A stretch of 26,879 bases of DNA from Rusavskia elegans. Lineage: Eukaryota > Ascomycota > Lecanoromycetes > Teloschistales > Teloschistaceae. The stretch spans positions 1 to 26,879 of the forward strand of contig SAUG01000210.1 in assembly GCA_011316305.1 (NCBI GenBank). The letters are read 5' to 3'. A program made the translations under genes and the position numbers. Positions 9,706 to 20,900 of the stretch are shown one piece after another; positions within the stretch are counted from its first letter, which is position 1; every line of letters starts with the position of its first letter. Below the pieces are notes generated by a model. It did not search any database, was not told the DNA's origin, and saw only the letters and a list, made by a program, of their open reading frames with translations.

Positions 9706-10548
9706 GGTGTAGGCCTGAAGGAGTGTGCGAGCTTGACCCGCAAGATCCACCCGCCTGGTCCTTGAAAGGTAAGTAGATTGACAACTCCAGTGCGGTGACA
9801 AAAGAATCGGAACCTTGCTGCACCAAGAGATGCAGCAAGATGATGGTACAGTGATCCCAGGAAAGAAGAAGATTATATGGATTCAAGAAAAGAAAATGAG
9901 GGGTAGCAACAGCGAGAAAGCCTCCATAGCACCCAAACAAAACAGGCGGCGACACTTGTTTCAACATCATCAGTGGCAATTTAGCCCGGATCCGAGAGCA
10001 TTGGGGATAGCACGGTAGCCTTGTTATTGGACTCGAAACCACGTGAAGCTGTTTCCCCGGAAAGGTGCGAGGGTAAACCGTTTGTCGGACTGCTGCAGCC
10101 CTATCTTGGAATAGCACCACATGATGAGGTGTCATTGTAGGACGTAGTCCAAGAAGAGTCAAGCCTGCATGGATTTGACCTGGAAAGAGTATAGCTTCTG
10201 GCTCGGCACGACAAGCAACGATGGCCACAACCATACTGACATTGGTTCTGACGATCTACCAGCCCCCCCAGCTCTGTCAGGTACCGTCCGTGTGCGTCGG
10301 CATGTGGTCAGCGTACGCTAGTCGTGGGAGCCTTGATTCACCACGCTTCGAACCGAAGAAACACCCCGCTCTGAATGTCGCCACCATGTTTCATGTGTGC
10401 TTGCAAACTCTGGAAGTTGTAATGTCGATTCTGGTTCTCATCCAAGCTTGTCCTTTCCTTTTTGGGCTCGAGTCATGAGGAATAGGAATTTAGCGGATCA
10501 GGAATCCTCATGAGCCATGACTTGGGACGGAGGTGGTGAGGAGCCTGG
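9706..10548. other. Divergent intergenic region
   Basis: This lies between the minus-strand zinc-cluster gene and the candidate small plus gene. A 220-codon minus-strand frame starting at an ATG at 10234 runs into the first exon of the regulator in another phase. It is rich in repeated Leu/Pro/Ser without domain character, so I treat it as leader or chance. A 9-bp inverted repeat TCATGAGGA/TCCTCATGA lies at 10473-10481 and 10505-10513. Confidence 0.5.
10473..10513. repeat. Short inverted repeat before TATA box
   Basis: TCATGAGGA (10473-10481) and its exact reverse complement TCCTCATGA (10505-10513) are separated by 23 nt and sit about 36 bp upstream of a TATA box. This spacing would suit a dimeric regulator site, but no factor can be named. 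Confidence 0.35.
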
Positions 10549-10557
10549 CTATATAAG
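10549..10557 (+). promoter_or_regulatory. TATA box
   Basis: CTATATAAG is a near-perfect TATA element 107 bp upstream of the ATG at 10664. It sits in a CT-rich context (the bases just after it) typical of fungal core promoters. It is the best evidence that the small frame at 10664 is a transcribed gene. Confidence 0.5.
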
Positions 10558-10663
10558 ATCCATCTCTCTCCTTCATGGACGATATCTGTACTAGCAGAAG
10601 CTGCACAATATCCTTAAGGCAATAGACCAGCACCAGAGCTTTGATCTCGTCCCCAGAGCACCC

Positions 10664-11225
10664 ATGTCTCCAGTGTCATCCTGCGGGTCTTGCCCTGATC
10701 AACATTGCAGGGCCTCAAGTCATGTCAAGCCAACACTGTCGTATAGGCCGGAAGTCAATCATGGTCCCGAGAAGACTGAAGCTCCGCCAAAACAATACAG
10801 CATGGAAGAATATCGAATCCAGAGGGACCAACACCAAGCATTTCTTGTGGAGGCAGCAACCTTGCCATCACGATCGGCGTCGGTGCGCCGAGAGCTTGAC
10901 CAATGGGAGGTGAATTGGCAGCGTATGGGGAGCAGCCCGTCGAAAAGCAAATGTTGGTAGCCCGCCGCTTGAATTCGTCATGACAGCTAACGATCTTAGC
11001 ACAACCCAAAATCTAGATGCGAAAGTTAAACGCAAGTGCGATCATGGTGATAGATGGGTGGTTGTAGGAATTATATCATCAAACTTGTTCAACTTTGCAT
11101 GGAAAGAGTCAAGGACAAGAGATCTCCCGCAAGGGAATTTTGTAATCAGAGCGGCAGTCATTTTCAGCAGCGTGGACCAAAGAGTACCTTTCGGACAATA
11201 CCTGTCGTCTCCTCCTTCCTCATAA
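10664..11225 (+). CDS. Candidate small protein, about 172 aa
   Basis: I do not recognise it. The first exon (10664-10956) encodes 97 complete codons rich in Cys, Ser and charged residues, with a helix-prone middle (MEEYRIQRDQHQAF). Reading straight through gives a 98-residue protein ending in a TAG at 10958. An intron with donor GTAGCC at 10957, branch GCTAAC and acceptor CTTAG at 10999 (43 nt, short even for a fungus) would instead join in phase to 11000-11225, giving 172 residues. A TATA box lies 107 bp upstream. No signal peptide or domain is visible. It could be a lineage-specific gene or a chance frame. Confidence 0.35.
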
Positions 11226-12050
11226 AAATCCTGTCCAATTTGATGGCTGCTGCCACTTCCGGGTGGTTGCACCACGCTAAGTTGTGGAGGGTCGGCATTG
11301 GGCATCGTTCCCCAATTCGATGTTTAGCGTTTCATTCTACTGCTTATCATTAACGCCCCGTCAGCATGGGACGTTGCCCTTATGTGGGGGGCTGGCAGTG
11401 GGCTGGCAAGTTGCGGTGGCAAACTCGAAACATCTCTGCGGCAGGATAGTCAAGCCAGTAGTAGCCGCGTCCGGCTTGGTGGGACAAGAGTCCGTCCCCA
11501 TAGCTGGGTTCATCTGTTCCAAAAATGAGGAGATCTTGCATACTTTGAAAGGGAAGGGAGTTCCCACATGATGGGTTAATAGGAGGAATCGTGTGCTTCA
11601 ATGTGTAGTCTAGTCGGATCTTGGTCACGGCTCGACGAAATTGAAGGATTTTGCCGCCAGGCCAAAAGGCGCACGCCAGTTGATCACTGGCTAGCATTAC
11701 CATTTATCAGAAATCTGGTCGTAGTCGTTGCTAAGTGAAAGGCTCCAATCACGAAAGCTTAATAATGCTACCGTCCCTGCTGATTACCAATGGACACTTG
11801 TGTATTTCGCGGACGAAGTGAGGTTACACGAAGCGCGCCAAGACTACCGCCATCGCTTCAAGCAATAAATCAATGACGTAGAGTAGCTTGACGCGTGCCA
11901 AGAATCGTGCTTGACCATGCACGGGTTTGTCCAAAATCCAAGAAAGCTCCGAGCTCGCACCTACTCGCACGAGCTCCTCAGCAGATGGATAGCAGTGGTC
12001 GCTCTCCAATCTCCGCTCCTTGATCTCTTTGAACCCAGTCGTTTCCCGTC
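11226..12050. other. Intergenic, nothing recognised
   Basis: Short frames on both strands only. The last stretch before 12051 is CT-rich (tctccaatctccgctcc-like) and is probably the promoter and leader of the mitochondrial gene. Confidence 0.55.
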
Positions 12051-13032
12051 ATGCGCCTGTTCCTTCTCCCAATCTCTACACGGCGATCTCTAATCTACTG
12101 CCAACGACTCAACAACCAGCTCTCCTCCGAGACCACCTACATTGACAAACTCACCACACGTGCTTCCAACACCTGGCTAAGGTGGGAAAAGGCCGAGAAA
12201 GGTTGGCGAACAGGTTGGCAAAAGAAGGTCACACACTACGGAAACAAGCTGTTCGAGACGATACCACATGAGGAGTGGGGATTGAAGAGCATACCACCGC
12301 TGAGCAAACGGCGGAAAGATGCGGAACTTAAAGGAAAGAATGAGGTGGAGGTAATATTCCCGGGCTCCGTGATTGCCGAACACAAGGTCAAAATGGCGCT
12401 CCAAGAGTTTGCGGGCGATCAAAGGCAGGGATTCCACACCAAGTGGATGTGGGCAGCTATTATCGGGATGCCTTTAAGTGCTCCAGTAGCATTGATACCC
12501 ATGTATGGAGATTGCTTATCCCATTCTCCACAAAACGACTGATGGATCCCAGTGTGCCTAACATCCCGTTCTTCTATATGGTGTTTCGAGCCTGGTCGCA
12601 TTGGAGAGGTGAGGCCGCTGTGGTTTGAATATCAGTTGAAGCTGACTGAGAGTAGCGCGGTCTGGATCACGACATATTGAATTCCTGCTGGATAATCGAT
12701 TACTCAAATTCGCAACATCCTCCAAACTCCAACTGGCATATGAAGCGGGTGGGTTGGACGTCTCCATGAAGGAGCTCGACGATGATGTTGAAAAAATCCG
12801 GGAAGAGGCCCCCCAAACCATCTCTAAGCCAGGTGCGGAGACAGACCTGGAGAGGATGCTTTTAACACAATCCAATAGCGGGCTTATCTCTGAGCTCATG
12901 GATGTGCCGGAGCTTGAAGAGCACTTACAGCGTGCCATAAAGCAGGTAGAGAAGGCTCTAAGGGCGGAGAAGGAACTTCAGGAAGAAAAACGGGATCTTG
13001 ACAATGTCAATAATGTGGGACCAAAAAGGTGA
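12051..13032 (+). CDS. Mitochondrial K+/H+ exchange-related protein
   Basis: Three exons (12051-12502, 12553-12608, 12656-13032; 885 nt, 294 aa) are joined by introns of 50 and 47 nt with good donors, branch sites and acceptors. The protein matches the Mit_KHE1 family (mitochondrial K+-H+ exchange-related) along its first 185 residues. It has the opening MRLFLLPISTRRSLIYC, the EEWGLKSIPPL segment (75-84), a hydrophobic stretch at about 132-163, and the PFFYMVFRAWSHWR block spanning exons 1-2-3. Yeast members were linked to K+/H+ exchange across the inner mitochondrial membrane; whether they form the exchanger or assist it is not settled. Residues from about 255 form a Glu/Lys-rich coiled coil before the stop. 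It is convergent with the nucleotidase gene, with ends 278 bp apart. Confidence 0.92.
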
Positions 13033-13310
13033 CAAAGCTGGCTGGCATCGTCAGTCTAGGACGTCACGCTTGAGCTTGCACTATTGCAGCACAAAGATGA
13101 CAACGCGGATCAAAGATGACCACATGAGCCTGGCTTCCGATGTCCCAAGGACCCATTAATCCTCCCATACATCGTACATACAAGCTCTTCTCCACTCTAG
13201 CTACAGCCACGCCACGTATCAGATCAGACCAAATCTATGCATCACCCACTCTCTTGAGAAGAAAATTTAGTTTTCAGACATGGAAAAATGGTAAGGCATG
13301 CAGTCGCCGT

Positions 13311-14241
13311 CTACAACTGTGAAGATCTTGGTTCGTCAGCTCTATCTGCTAATGTTGACTTGAAGAATTGCGGGAACAGCGATCGCAGTGACGCAAGATC
13401 TCGGATTTGATACTTCGAGGCCCTTTCAGGAGGCTCGGGCATGTCATGCTCAAGCAGATGGGCAGTTGTCCATCCGCGAGCTTGAGCATGTACACAATTG
13501 AGATGCGAATCATCTGTCACCATAAGTCAATCAACCTCGAGGATGCAAACACCAACGTCTACGTACCAACAAAATAGCAGTCTTCGCTAGACTGAGCCCC
13601 TGCTTCCCTCTCCGCCTTATCATACATCTCCGGATGTGGCTTGCAAATAAACGGCAATTTGGTATAGTCACAGAATGTGATGCCCTCGAACAAGTCTTCG
13701 ATGCCAAGCAATTTGACCACACGTTGCGCATGCGTGATGTACGCATTGGTAAAGAGCCAGGGTTTGACTTTCGATGTATCGATATCCTCAAGCAGCTTTC
13801 GAAGTTCAGGATTTGGTGTTATAAGACCGTCGAGCGGCAATGCATCATCGACCTCGCGATTGTACTCGAGGGGATCGACTTTGTGATGCATCACCAGACC
13901 TGAGATTGCCAGGCCGTAGTCCTTGTAGTATTTCATATGTAGCATGTCGGCATCGGCAGCTGACAAGGAGAGATGCGTTTCAAAGTATTTATCTGACGAC
14001 TTTAGAAAACATTCGAGAAGCCATTTAGCTACACAGACTTATCAACACGGACATAAGGTCATGGACTTTCTTGCCTGAAGAATGTTAGTCAAAAAGCTTG
14101 TCGTAGAATTGTTACACATACTCCGTGGATAAAGCTACAGAAAATAGATATTAGCCACAAACGCTACATAGTTGTCTACGGTATACTTACACAATTATCA
14201 ATGTCCAAGAAAAGTATCGGTCTAAGATCAGGCTTATCCAT
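13311..14241 (-). CDS. sdt1: Pyrimidine 5'-nucleotidase, HAD family
   Basis: Five exons on the minus strand: 14241-14191, 14134-14122, 14074-14039, 13992-13567 and 13513-13311 (729 nt, 242 aa). The product belongs to the HAD-superfamily SDT1/PHM8 group, soluble enzymes that remove phosphate from pyrimidine nucleoside monophosphates. The catalytic set is complete: motif I FLDIDNCLY with nucleophile D13 and acid/base D15, motif II T115 in WLFTNAY, motif III K151 in ICKP, and motif IV D176-D177-S178. The GLAISGLVMHHKVDPLEYN block (60-78) is also typical of the family. Length matches the usual 230-280 residues. The second exon is only 13 nt and completes motif I. The start is divergent from the CCCH gene, 414 bp away, so the two may share a promoter. 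Confidence 0.93.
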
Positions 14242-14655
14242 TGTTCCTGAATGGGTGTGAGATGTCTCGTTCATGCACTCGATTTACAATCGTCTGATTT
14301 GGAATCGCAAATGACCTTGGATGTAGCCTACGAGTACATGAAAGTTTTGTTCGAACTTCATATGCCATGATAGAGCGAAACGGCAAAGGGCGAATGGAAG
14401 CATCATCATGCTCGATGCCACGGAGCGCGCCAAGACCTGTGTTGTGTTTTGTCAGTGCTGATACTGATCAGACAACAGCACGTAGACCGAAAAGAGGACT
14501 ACGGCGTAGTCGCGATATTAAAACTGCATGACGAGAGGATTTTCAGGAGTTCTTCGAGAAATCCTGGTTGTCATCACGGGCATTTCCATCATCTTGATGG
14601 AATTATTGCACGCGCTCTTGCAACATTCGGCAGCATTCTAGAAGAGTGATCTAGC
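14242..14655. promoter_or_regulatory. Shared divergent promoter region
   Basis: These 414 bp separate the ATG of the minus-strand nucleotidase from the ATG of the plus-strand CCCH gene and must hold both promoters. I see no clean TATA box, CCAAT box or strong palindrome. A 66-codon plus frame within it starts at a non-ATG codon and ends 7 nt before the CCCH ATG; it is probably leader. Confidence 0.5.
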
Positions 14656-17238
14656 ATGGCTGCGGTTTCTGTTCAGCAGAGCAATGGAGCTGTCACCTTT
14701 GCTGATCCTTCTGGCCAGGAAGCCTGGGAGATCTCGCAGTATGAGAAGATCATGGAAATACGCGATCAAGTCTTTGCGGGTACTCACCCAAGACTGAAGT
14801 TGCTAAATCCAGTTGTTCAAGACGCTCCTGCCGTGCTTTCGCAAGCTCCGTCCATTCCTCACCAAACAGGTAGTATCTCGTACTCAACTTTGCCTAATCA
14901 AAAGCCGCCTGCAAATGCAGGTACATCTTATTTACTGCATCCTTACTCTAGTACACAGCCTCGAGTATCCTCCAACCCATCTCCGACAGTCATAGGAGCT
15001 TCCGGCATTGATCCCATCTTCCTGACCAAATCAGATGTTCTACTGAGAGCGGAGACTCAACAAAAGCGACAGCGTATTGAACGTGTGGTGGCCGACCAAG
15101 TCAAAGAGAAACAAGCTGCTTCCAAACACAAGTCATTCGATCATGATGATTTGCCTGAGTTCAATGTGACGGAAGTGCTCAGGAAAGCACAAGAACTCGT
15201 AAAGCCCATCAAGTTCACTGAGAGCAGTGGCGCTAATGGCAATGCTTCAGCCAGTGATTCTTTCGACGAGAACACCTTCTATTCCAGTCAGATGAATGAT
15301 TCAACACCCGAGCCAACAGACAAGGCTGAACCATCACGAAAAGCCCCTCCTCCGCCGAACTGTCATTTCTTCATCCGTGGAGAGCACTGCCCTTACGGAG
15401 AGCATTGCAAGTATCCTCACGGTTCTGCAATGCCTCCGAGTGAACAAGGCTGGAAAGTGCAAGTAAGGGCAGACGATAACGGCAATGCTGATACACAGGC
15501 TCCCTCAGGCGCTTCGAATGCCGAGCAGCAGCCTCCGACGAAAAATAGCAACAGCAACAGTAACAATAATCACACTGCCGCCCCACAACTCCTCTCGCAA
15601 GCCGAACGAATCGCACGGCTGGAAGCTGAGCTGATGGCATTAAGAGGAGAGCAGTCCGACACATCTGCCCAGTCCCTTGCGGTCAACACTAGCAACGCTG
15701 GAGAAGCCCAAGAAGAGGAGTCGGTCTACTCACCACCAGATGCCGTACCACCGAATCCGAACGAAGGCTCTACACGTTCTACTGTTAGGAGGAAGAATGC
15801 ATGGCAGCGACGGGACGGTGCTCCCGCTGCGGAAGGCTCTAAATATCAGCGTCGTGGAAAGGGCAAGCGCGATAAAGCAGCACAAGAGGAAGCTCGGTCA
15901 CCCGTTATCAATGAAGGACGCGTTGTTCGGAACCACATCACGTCGCCGCTAGCACCGCAACCTGCACGGGTATCACCACTAGCTGTCGCCAAAGCCCCCC
16001 CAATCCCACAACCCCAGGACGACCAAGGACTCGGTCAGGTGTCAAACCCAAAGAAGCGTAGGCGAGAGCATGAACCAGAACCAGTTGTTCGAAATGTAGC
16101 AGCCAGACGAGAGCCTCCTTCCCCAGAGATCCGCGTCAAAGAAGAACCGATATCGCCACCTCCACCACGTTTCGTAGAAACAGCTGACAGATGGGAACCA
16201 CGCCGACGTGGTAATGACCGAGGTCCGATCTATGTGGACAATGTCTCACCGCGATTTCAGGATCCAGAGAACCCAATCTACAGGCCCAACGTCATTGACC
16301 GTCCTGCCCCACGCTACATGCTTGATGACTACAGAGAAGCGGCACCTCCGATGCATGAGCCTGACCTTCGTCGCGTGGTAAGCACTAGACAAGCTCGAGC
16401 TCCGTTGGCAGGTAACGAACGCTATGCATCCCCTCAAGCTCCTCCCGCTCGTGCAGTGTCACAAATCTACTTACCAAGACAAGAACAAGAGATGCAACGG
16501 CAATACCGGGCATCGATACAGCCAGAACAAGCACAATACATTGATCGGGATATGGCGCCATCGCCCAGGTTCCGGGAGGTGTCCACGATGATGGCACCTC
16601 CACCTCGGCGGATCGTGGTGGATCAGCACGGCAATCAGTTCTACGAGCAGGAGGTGGCTCCGATGCCGCGGCCCAGACAATTGTCCATGGCACCGCTCAT
16701 CCGTCAAGGCGCTCCTGATCAAGGATATCCGATGCCAGGGCCACGTCAATCAGTAGTGAGGATACCGCAAGCCAGTGAGAACGCGGAGGAGAGCAGATAC
16801 ATCCGCCGAGGTCCATCTCCCGCTTCGCCACAATACGTCGAGTACAGCTCGCCTACACATGTCCGACAGCCTGTGCGCCGTGATGGGGAGATGTACTACA
16901 GCAATGGGCCTCAGCCTCGACACGGGGACGGCATGCGAATGGTTGAGTATGGGCCTCCCCAGGCTAATGGAAGGTATGAAGAGCTGAGGCCGATGGAGGG
17001 GATCAGCCGAGTGGCGAGTGTTCGTCCGGTAGGTGCGCGATACGAAAGAGGCCCGGAGCGGATTGCTCGGGTGCAGAGTGTGCTGCCTGAGGGCCGACGG
17101 GTAGTCAGTCTTGGAGGTGAGATGATATCACAGGGCACTCGACACATGAGTATCCGGCCTGATGAGCCGTACGTCCGGCCAGTCGAATATGCACCAACAA
17201 GGACACAATATTATCCCGGGCCTGACGGTAGGGGATGA
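14656..17238 (+). CDS. CCCH zinc-finger protein, 860 aa
   Basis: A single open frame encodes 860 residues. One CCCH zinc finger is clear: C236-X8-C245-X5-C251-X3-H255, in the form NCHFFIRGEHCPYGEHCKYPH, a fold that usually binds single-stranded RNA. Before it lie two segments that look conserved: DPIFLTKSDVLLRAETQQKR (around 118-137) and DLPEFNVTEVLRKAQELVKP (around 165-185). After it come a Ser/Asn-rich tract (about 296-306), a short coiled coil (about 314-333) and a basic nuclear-type signal (PKKRRRE, near 464). A very long Pro/Arg/Gln-rich tail follows, running to the end and probably disordered. One finger in a long disordered chain suggests a scaffold in mRNA processing or decay, but the exact role is unknown. 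The start is the first ATG after an in-frame stop. Confidence 0.88.
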   Translation: MAAVSVQQSNGAVTFADPSGQEAWEISQYEKIMEIRDQVFAGTHPRLKLLNPVVQDAPAVLSQAPSIPHQTGSISYSTLPNQKPPANAGTSYLLHPYSSTQPRVSSNPSPTVIGASGIDPIFLTKSDVLLRAETQQKRQRIERVVADQVKEKQAASKHKSFDHDDLPEFNVTEVLRKAQELVKPIKFTESSGANGNASASDSFDENTFYSSQMNDSTPEPTDKAEPSRKAPPPPNCHFFIRGEHCPYGEHCKYPHGSAMPPSEQGWKVQVRADDNGNADTQAPSGASNAEQQPPTKNSNSNSNNNHTAAPQLLSQAERIARLEAELMALRGEQSDTSAQSLAVNTSNAGEAQEEESVYSPPDAVPPNPNEGSTRSTVRRKNAWQRRDGAPAAEGSKYQRRGKGKRDKAAQEEARSPVINEGRVVRNHITSPLAPQPARVSPLAVAKAPPIPQPQDDQGLGQVSNPKKRRREHEPEPVVRNVAARREPPSPEIRVKEEPISPPPPRFVETADRWEPRRRGNDRGPIYVDNVSPRFQDPENPIYRPNVIDRPAPRYMLDDYREAAPPMHEPDLRRVVSTRQARAPLAGNERYASPQAPPARAVSQIYLPRQEQEMQRQYRASIQPEQAQYIDRDMAPSPRFREVSTMMAPPPRRIVVDQHGNQFYEQEVAPMPRPRQLSMAPLIRQGAPDQGYPMPGPRQSVVRIPQASENAEESRYIRRGPSPASPQYVEYSSPTHVRQPVRRDGEMYYSNGPQPRHGDGMRMVEYGPPQANGRYEELRPMEGISRVASVRPVGARYERGPERIARVQSVLPEGRRVVSLGGEMISQGTRHMSIRPDEPYVRPVEYAPTRTQYYPGPDGRG

Positions 17239-17948
17239 CCGTATGTTGACATTCAGGAAGACTTGTTCATATATGGTTGTCTGCAGCCTTTATCCCCGTG
17301 AGATGGCAGCGGCATCTCGATGTATTTATAGGAATCCCAGCTTGTTATTGAGCTGCTTGCGATTGGATTATTAATTAGCTTGGGGGGCAATACAATGTGA
17401 ATATTGCATTTCTCCACGTCGTCTCCTACCTATGTATGCATACTTGCTCGAAATGTAGAGTACAGGTGCAGAAGAGGTGGAGAAAAGGAGTCCAAGGGAG
17501 TCTTATGTGAAATGCATCACGTGACGTCCGCCTAAAATGCTCAGCCTCTCTGGCACCAATTCTCCCACTGGTACCCCCCGAGCGAGCGGCATCTCAGGTC
17601 CGGTCCGAGTGAGGCCGTACGGCTAATCTTGAGCACATCGAAACACCTTTATCCATCTTCGCCTCAACACTCGCCATGGCCCTGATTTACCCCCACTGCT
17701 GAGTGCTTACAAGGTTTCATGCAGCACCCACAGTTTCAAATGACCCGAGTCCAAGGCTGAGGCAGAGACACCGTGCAGCAAACAATACGGGTATGCCCTG
17801 CGCGCTAAACCATCATCATCGTCGTCACCTTCCGAGTCCAGTCCTCGACCATTCTTCTTCGTCTTCTTGATCAGCGGCCACGAATGATCGACCACTTTCG
17901 TTTTCTTGACATCGTCACCACCTCGCTGCAAGGTGCAATACCTCAACC
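17239..17948. promoter_or_regulatory. Promoter region of multi-KH gene
   Basis: These 710 bp lie between two same-strand genes. The left part is the CCCH 3' region. A composite CACGTG/TGACGTC site sits at 17517-17528, with CT-rich tracts nearer the start. No coding frame is convincing. Confidence 0.5.
17517..17528. promoter_or_regulatory. Composite E-box / CRE-like site
   Basis: TCACGTGACGTC combines a perfect 8-bp palindrome TCACGTGA (17517-17524), preferred by bHLH factors of the Cbf1 type, with an overlapping TGACGTC (17522-17528) recognised by ATF/CREB-type bZIP factors. It lies about 420 bp upstream of the multi-KH start. Binding is inferred from the consensus. Confidence 0.45.
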
Positions 17949-20900
17949 ATGCAGAAGTTCGGCAACTTCGCTGGCCAAGCGAGACATGGCCTCGAGAAGA
18001 TGACGCCCTCGGGCTTCATGTCCAGGCCAAACATGGATCTGGGCATTGCTCAACCCATGAAGCGACCCATCGGCCCAACACCCGTCTCTCCGATGACTCC
18101 ATCCGACGCCGTCGTCCATCTCTCCTTCAATGTGCCCTTCTCCTCCAGCTTGCCAGGACCCGATCCCGACGAGATTCTCCATGCCACTCCAGATGCCCTG
18201 CAACGATGGACCTTTCCCGAACGCACCGATACAGCAAGCCCGACTTACAAGTTGCCCGTCCATCTCAACAACATCGAAGCGCTGCGGAGATTATGCAAAT
18301 CAGTCAGTGACACCAGTGGAGGGAGAGTCGAAGCCGTCGTGACTTCTTCTGAGCCCAAGACGATCCCAGCTCTGCAACGAAGGCCTCTGAAGGGCTTGGT
18401 CACCAATGTTGTCGTGTCAGGAGATGCCGAGACGGTACACAAGATGAGAGCCAAGATCTTGAACGACACACCTATTGCACTGGTGATGAACATTGCTGTC
18501 GTTGGAGAAGACTACCCCATGCTAATCTTGGGGACAGAGATGTGCCATAGTCGACATTGACACCAACCTCGTCATCGATCAAAGTCAAAATGGCGTCAAA
18601 GCAAACGTTCTTGATCATCTCGACATCCTTGCCAAGTTCACCGGCACCGATATGTTCGTCTTGAACCCTAAACCCGCAGATCCAGAGGGGCTCACTTCGA
18701 GCTACGGTAATGGATCCGACCACAAGTTCGATGACCGATTACGCATTGCAATCTTTGGAGATCCCGAGAGCTCTGAGCATGCAAAGACTCGGGTGTTGAT
18801 CATGATCGATCAAGTGGTAGGTCGGCCCAAGCCAGAACAACCGGTCCGAATACTCATTGGATTCTAGTTGAAACGGATGGTGGATGTCGTCAAGCTGGAG
18901 CTGTCATTACACGGAATCATTTGCGGGCGCACACGGAAGAACATCCGATTGATCGAAGCCGCCACCAAAGCTGCAATTTATTTCCCGCCGCCCTTTCCTC
19001 GAATATACGGCTATATCCCGCAAGGTGCCTATCGACGGGGCGAAGATGAAGTCTACATCACTGGAGAAACGCAAGAGAGCATCAATCAAGCCAAGAAGAA
19101 GCTCCACGAGCTGGTGGTCAACACCAAGTGCTATGTCAAGAACGTCAATGTCTCGGCTCACAAGATCGACAGCATTCTACTCGACCGCCTGGACAAGGTT
19201 CGAAAGGTCATGGAGGCCAACGGATCCTATGTCTTATTCCCACAACTTGGAAGCCAGCGAGGCTTGATCAGAGTGCAAGGCACTGAAATATTACATGTCG
19301 AGCGGACTGTTAGGGAAATCATGGCGCTTGTAGGTAGATCTATACCGGAAAGGAGTCCGAGCTAATAAATAATCAGGCCGGCCAATTCTACGGTGCATCC
19401 TGGTGGTTGATGCTTCCGGAGAATGCCCAAGGTAATGGCATACGAGGACCTTCACCGGCAGACATCCGTACCATGCTTTCAGACATTTGTACCAACTCTG
19501 GCGCCGATGTCGGGTTCGACAAACTCACCTTCTCCATCAATGGTTCCGACGATTCTGTCAAGGCTGCAATGATGGTCATTCAAGAGATCCCCTTCGTCAA
19601 GCGAGCTCAATACCAAATCCGGGTCAAGATAGAACTTGCAAATGAGCATAAGGAGTTTGTCAGTGGGAAGAAGAACGGGAAGATCAACAAGATCATGGGG
19701 CAGAGTAAGAAAGCTTTTTATTCGCATCATGCTAGGTCGAGTAGCTGATCCTTGGCAGGCAACGTACAGATCATCTTCGATGGCTTCAACGAATACAACT
19801 TCTACATCGACGTCTGCGGCGCGCAATATGAGGCTACCAAAAATGGTCTTGATCTTGTGGAGCAGGAAATGCCTGCCTCGATATCGTTCCACGTTCCCGA
19901 TCAGTACCACAAACGGATCATTGGTATCGGCGGCCAACACATTCAACGGATTATGAAGAAGTACTCGGTCTTTGTCAAATTCTCCAATGCGATGGATCGT
20001 GGGGGTGTCGGCAAGGAGGATGACGACATCAAAGTCGACAATGTCATTTGCCGGACACCTGCTCGAAACGCTCAGAGCCTTGATCTGGTCAAGCAAGAGA
20101 TTATGGACATGGTGGAGAAAGTGGTATGTGAACCCGATGCATCTGGAGATGATTCCTCCAGCTCTTATTCGCCACCCGGAGCATGATCTAACATGTCCAT
20201 CTCACTTGAAGGACGCCGAATTCGTCTCGGAGACGGTCGTCATCAATCGCTTGTACCATAGAGAGCTCATTGCTCGCATGAACGAGATCGAAGAGCTAGA
20301 AAAGAAATGGAATTGCAAGATCGACTTCCCGAGCACCGAGATGGCAAGTGATGTTGTGACGATATCCGGTCCGGAATACCAAGTCCCCCAGGCTGTTGAT
20401 GAGTTCCTCGTGCGTCTGCCATCAGCTTCACGTGACTGTATCAAGGCTGACCGGTCGACAGGGCATGGTTCCTGAAAGCCATGAAATTGTTGTCCCTGCG
20501 AATTCCGATTTGCAAGCCTTTTTCGGAACTGATGAGTTCAATGTCGACTGTCAACAAAAGCTGAAGAGCCAATACGAGGTTGACTTGCACGTCCGCGAGG
20601 TCTCCAAGCCTAGTCCAGAGGGTAGCGAGGATGAGGCGCGTCTCGTGCTCGCTTACACCCGCAATAATGCTGGCGGCTTGAAGGATGCCATCGATTTCCT
20701 AGTCTCTCGGTTGATCCCTCATGGCCTTGACGCTACGACGGTCAAAGGTGCCATACCCCGACCCAAGTCGGATTCGTTTGAAGATTCTCTCCCCTTCTTC
20801 GATTCGAAGCTGTTGCAGCATGCTCCTGCTCCGTTAGGCACGGACTCCCCAACACGGTCTACATTTGGCGATGACGCCAGCGAGCGTGGATCCTTGTTCG

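Noticed and set aside
9572..10234. 220-codon minus-strand frame starting at ATG 10234
   Set aside because: It overlaps the first exon of the zinc-cluster gene in another phase, has no domain character, and is explained as leader sequence or chance.
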